64,000 nucleotides of DNA. It comes from Lewinellaceae bacterium (GTDB lineage: Bacteria; Bacteroidota; Bacteroidia; Chitinophagales; Saprospiraceae). The notes below the pieces were generated by a model. It was given only the letters and a program-made list of their open reading frames with translations. It had not been told where the DNA came from and ran no database searches. The DNA lies in NCBI GenBank assembly GCA_020636275.1, contig JACJYD010000002.1, positions 860,177 through 924,176 of the forward strand, written 5' to 3'. This document shows, one piece after another, positions 63,831-64,000 of the stretch. The translations under genes were made by a program, and so were the position numbers. Positions within the stretch are counted from its first letter, which is position 1. Every line of letters begins with the position of its first letter.

Positions 63831-63837
63831 ACATTTG

Positions 63838-63921
63838 TACCGAAGGTGGGACTCGAACCCACACGATGTTGCCATCACTGGATTTTGAGTCCAGCGCGTC
63901 TACCAGTTCCGCCACTTCGGC
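63838..63921 (-). tRNA. tRNA-Leu (anticodon CAA)
   Basis: An 84-base class II tRNA. The acceptor stem GCCGAAG/CTTCGGT has one G-T pair at its end, the D-arm contains GGTAGACGC, the anticodon stem CTGGA/TCCAG encloses loop CTCAAAA with anticodon CAA (codon UUG), a long variable arm follows, and the T-loop is GGTTCGAGTCC. Discriminator base is A, as in all Leu tRNAs. CCA is not encoded. It stands alone, with its own terminator. Confidence 0.95.
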
Positions 63922-64000
63922 CTTTGTCCCGCCGTAGCTTACGCGGAGGCGGATTGGTCAGCTTAAACCTGTGGTTGTAGCTGAAAACCAGGGATTGAGT
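63922..64000. other. Sequence upstream of tRNA-Leu at the window edge
   Basis: The 79 bases contain an imperfect palindrome, CCGCCGTAGCTT...GGAGGCGG, at about 63929-63952. It looks like another short intergenic palindrome. No gene is visible before the edge. Confidence 0.3.

Noticed and set aside
63679..63980. Several plus-strand frames over the tRNA-Leu region
   Set aside because: They are translations across the antisense of tRNA-Leu and its terminator.

Overview
The window looks like a chromosomal segment of a Bacteroidota bacterium, most likely a Saprospiraceae/Lewinella-like member of the Saprospiria. Two proteins carry C-terminal sorting domains of the type IX secretion system. Other markers are paired DUF1501/DUF1800 proteins, many lipoproteins with a Cys right after the signal peptide, HYR, MopE-like and RHS surface proteins, a Y_Y_Y-domain regulator, few Shine-Dalgarno sequences, and TAnnTTTG -7 boxes at two promoters. 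Base composition is roughly balanced over most of the window. The RHS gene near 48.7-51.8 kb is visibly AT-rich, and the last 5 kb moderately so. The genus assignment is inference.

Layout. 1-8.3 kb (minus strand): a partial DUF1501 gene, a DUF1800 gene, a small membrane protein, and a 1670-residue protein joining an SLC12-type cation-chloride cotransporter to a long helical region and a P-loop ATPase. 8.4-14.6 kb: a CBS-pair protein, a small hypothetical, a short PhoA-type alkaline phosphatase, a CHAT caspase-like protease, a tRNA-like relic, a secreted two-domain protein and an acyltransferase-3 membrane protein. The phosphatase and the secreted protein share a near-identical upstream leader.

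14.6-33.2 kb is a beta-glucan (laminarin-type) utilisation locus. A membrane-spanning one-component regulator (Y_Y_Y plus LuxR-like HTH) is divergent from a plus-strand run of genes: a glycosidase fused to a predicted outer-membrane beta-barrel, a lipoprotein with tandem carbohydrate-binding repeats, a GH16 lipoprotein, a large cytoplasmic phosphorylase-like protein, a GH30 lipoprotein, a GPH-family symporter and two cytoplasmic GH17 enzymes. A long hairpin with a T-tract ends the run. The apparent logic is surface binding and GH16 cutting, debranching by GH30, import, then hydrolysis and phosphorolysis in the cytoplasm. No SusC/SusD pair is visible; the barrel fusion may be a substitute, which is inference.

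33.2-41.1 kb: a carboxypeptidase-regulatory-like lipoprotein, a nucleotidyltransferase/GHMP-kinase-like fusion next to a FucP-type symporter, an alpha/beta hydrolase, a fungal-type cytosine deaminase, a probable GNAT-toxin/HTH-antitoxin pair with a palindromic operator, and a small barrel protein. 41.6-58.5 kb: four giant secreted repeat proteins in a row (a 450-residue-repeat Gly-rich protein, an RHS protein, a dockerin-like-ended protein and a MopE/HYR protein). 58.5-63.3 kb (minus): an LRR-like secreted protein, two tandem FlgO/CsgG-like paralogues and a single-pass membrane protein. The window ends with tRNA-Leu(CAA) and its terminator.
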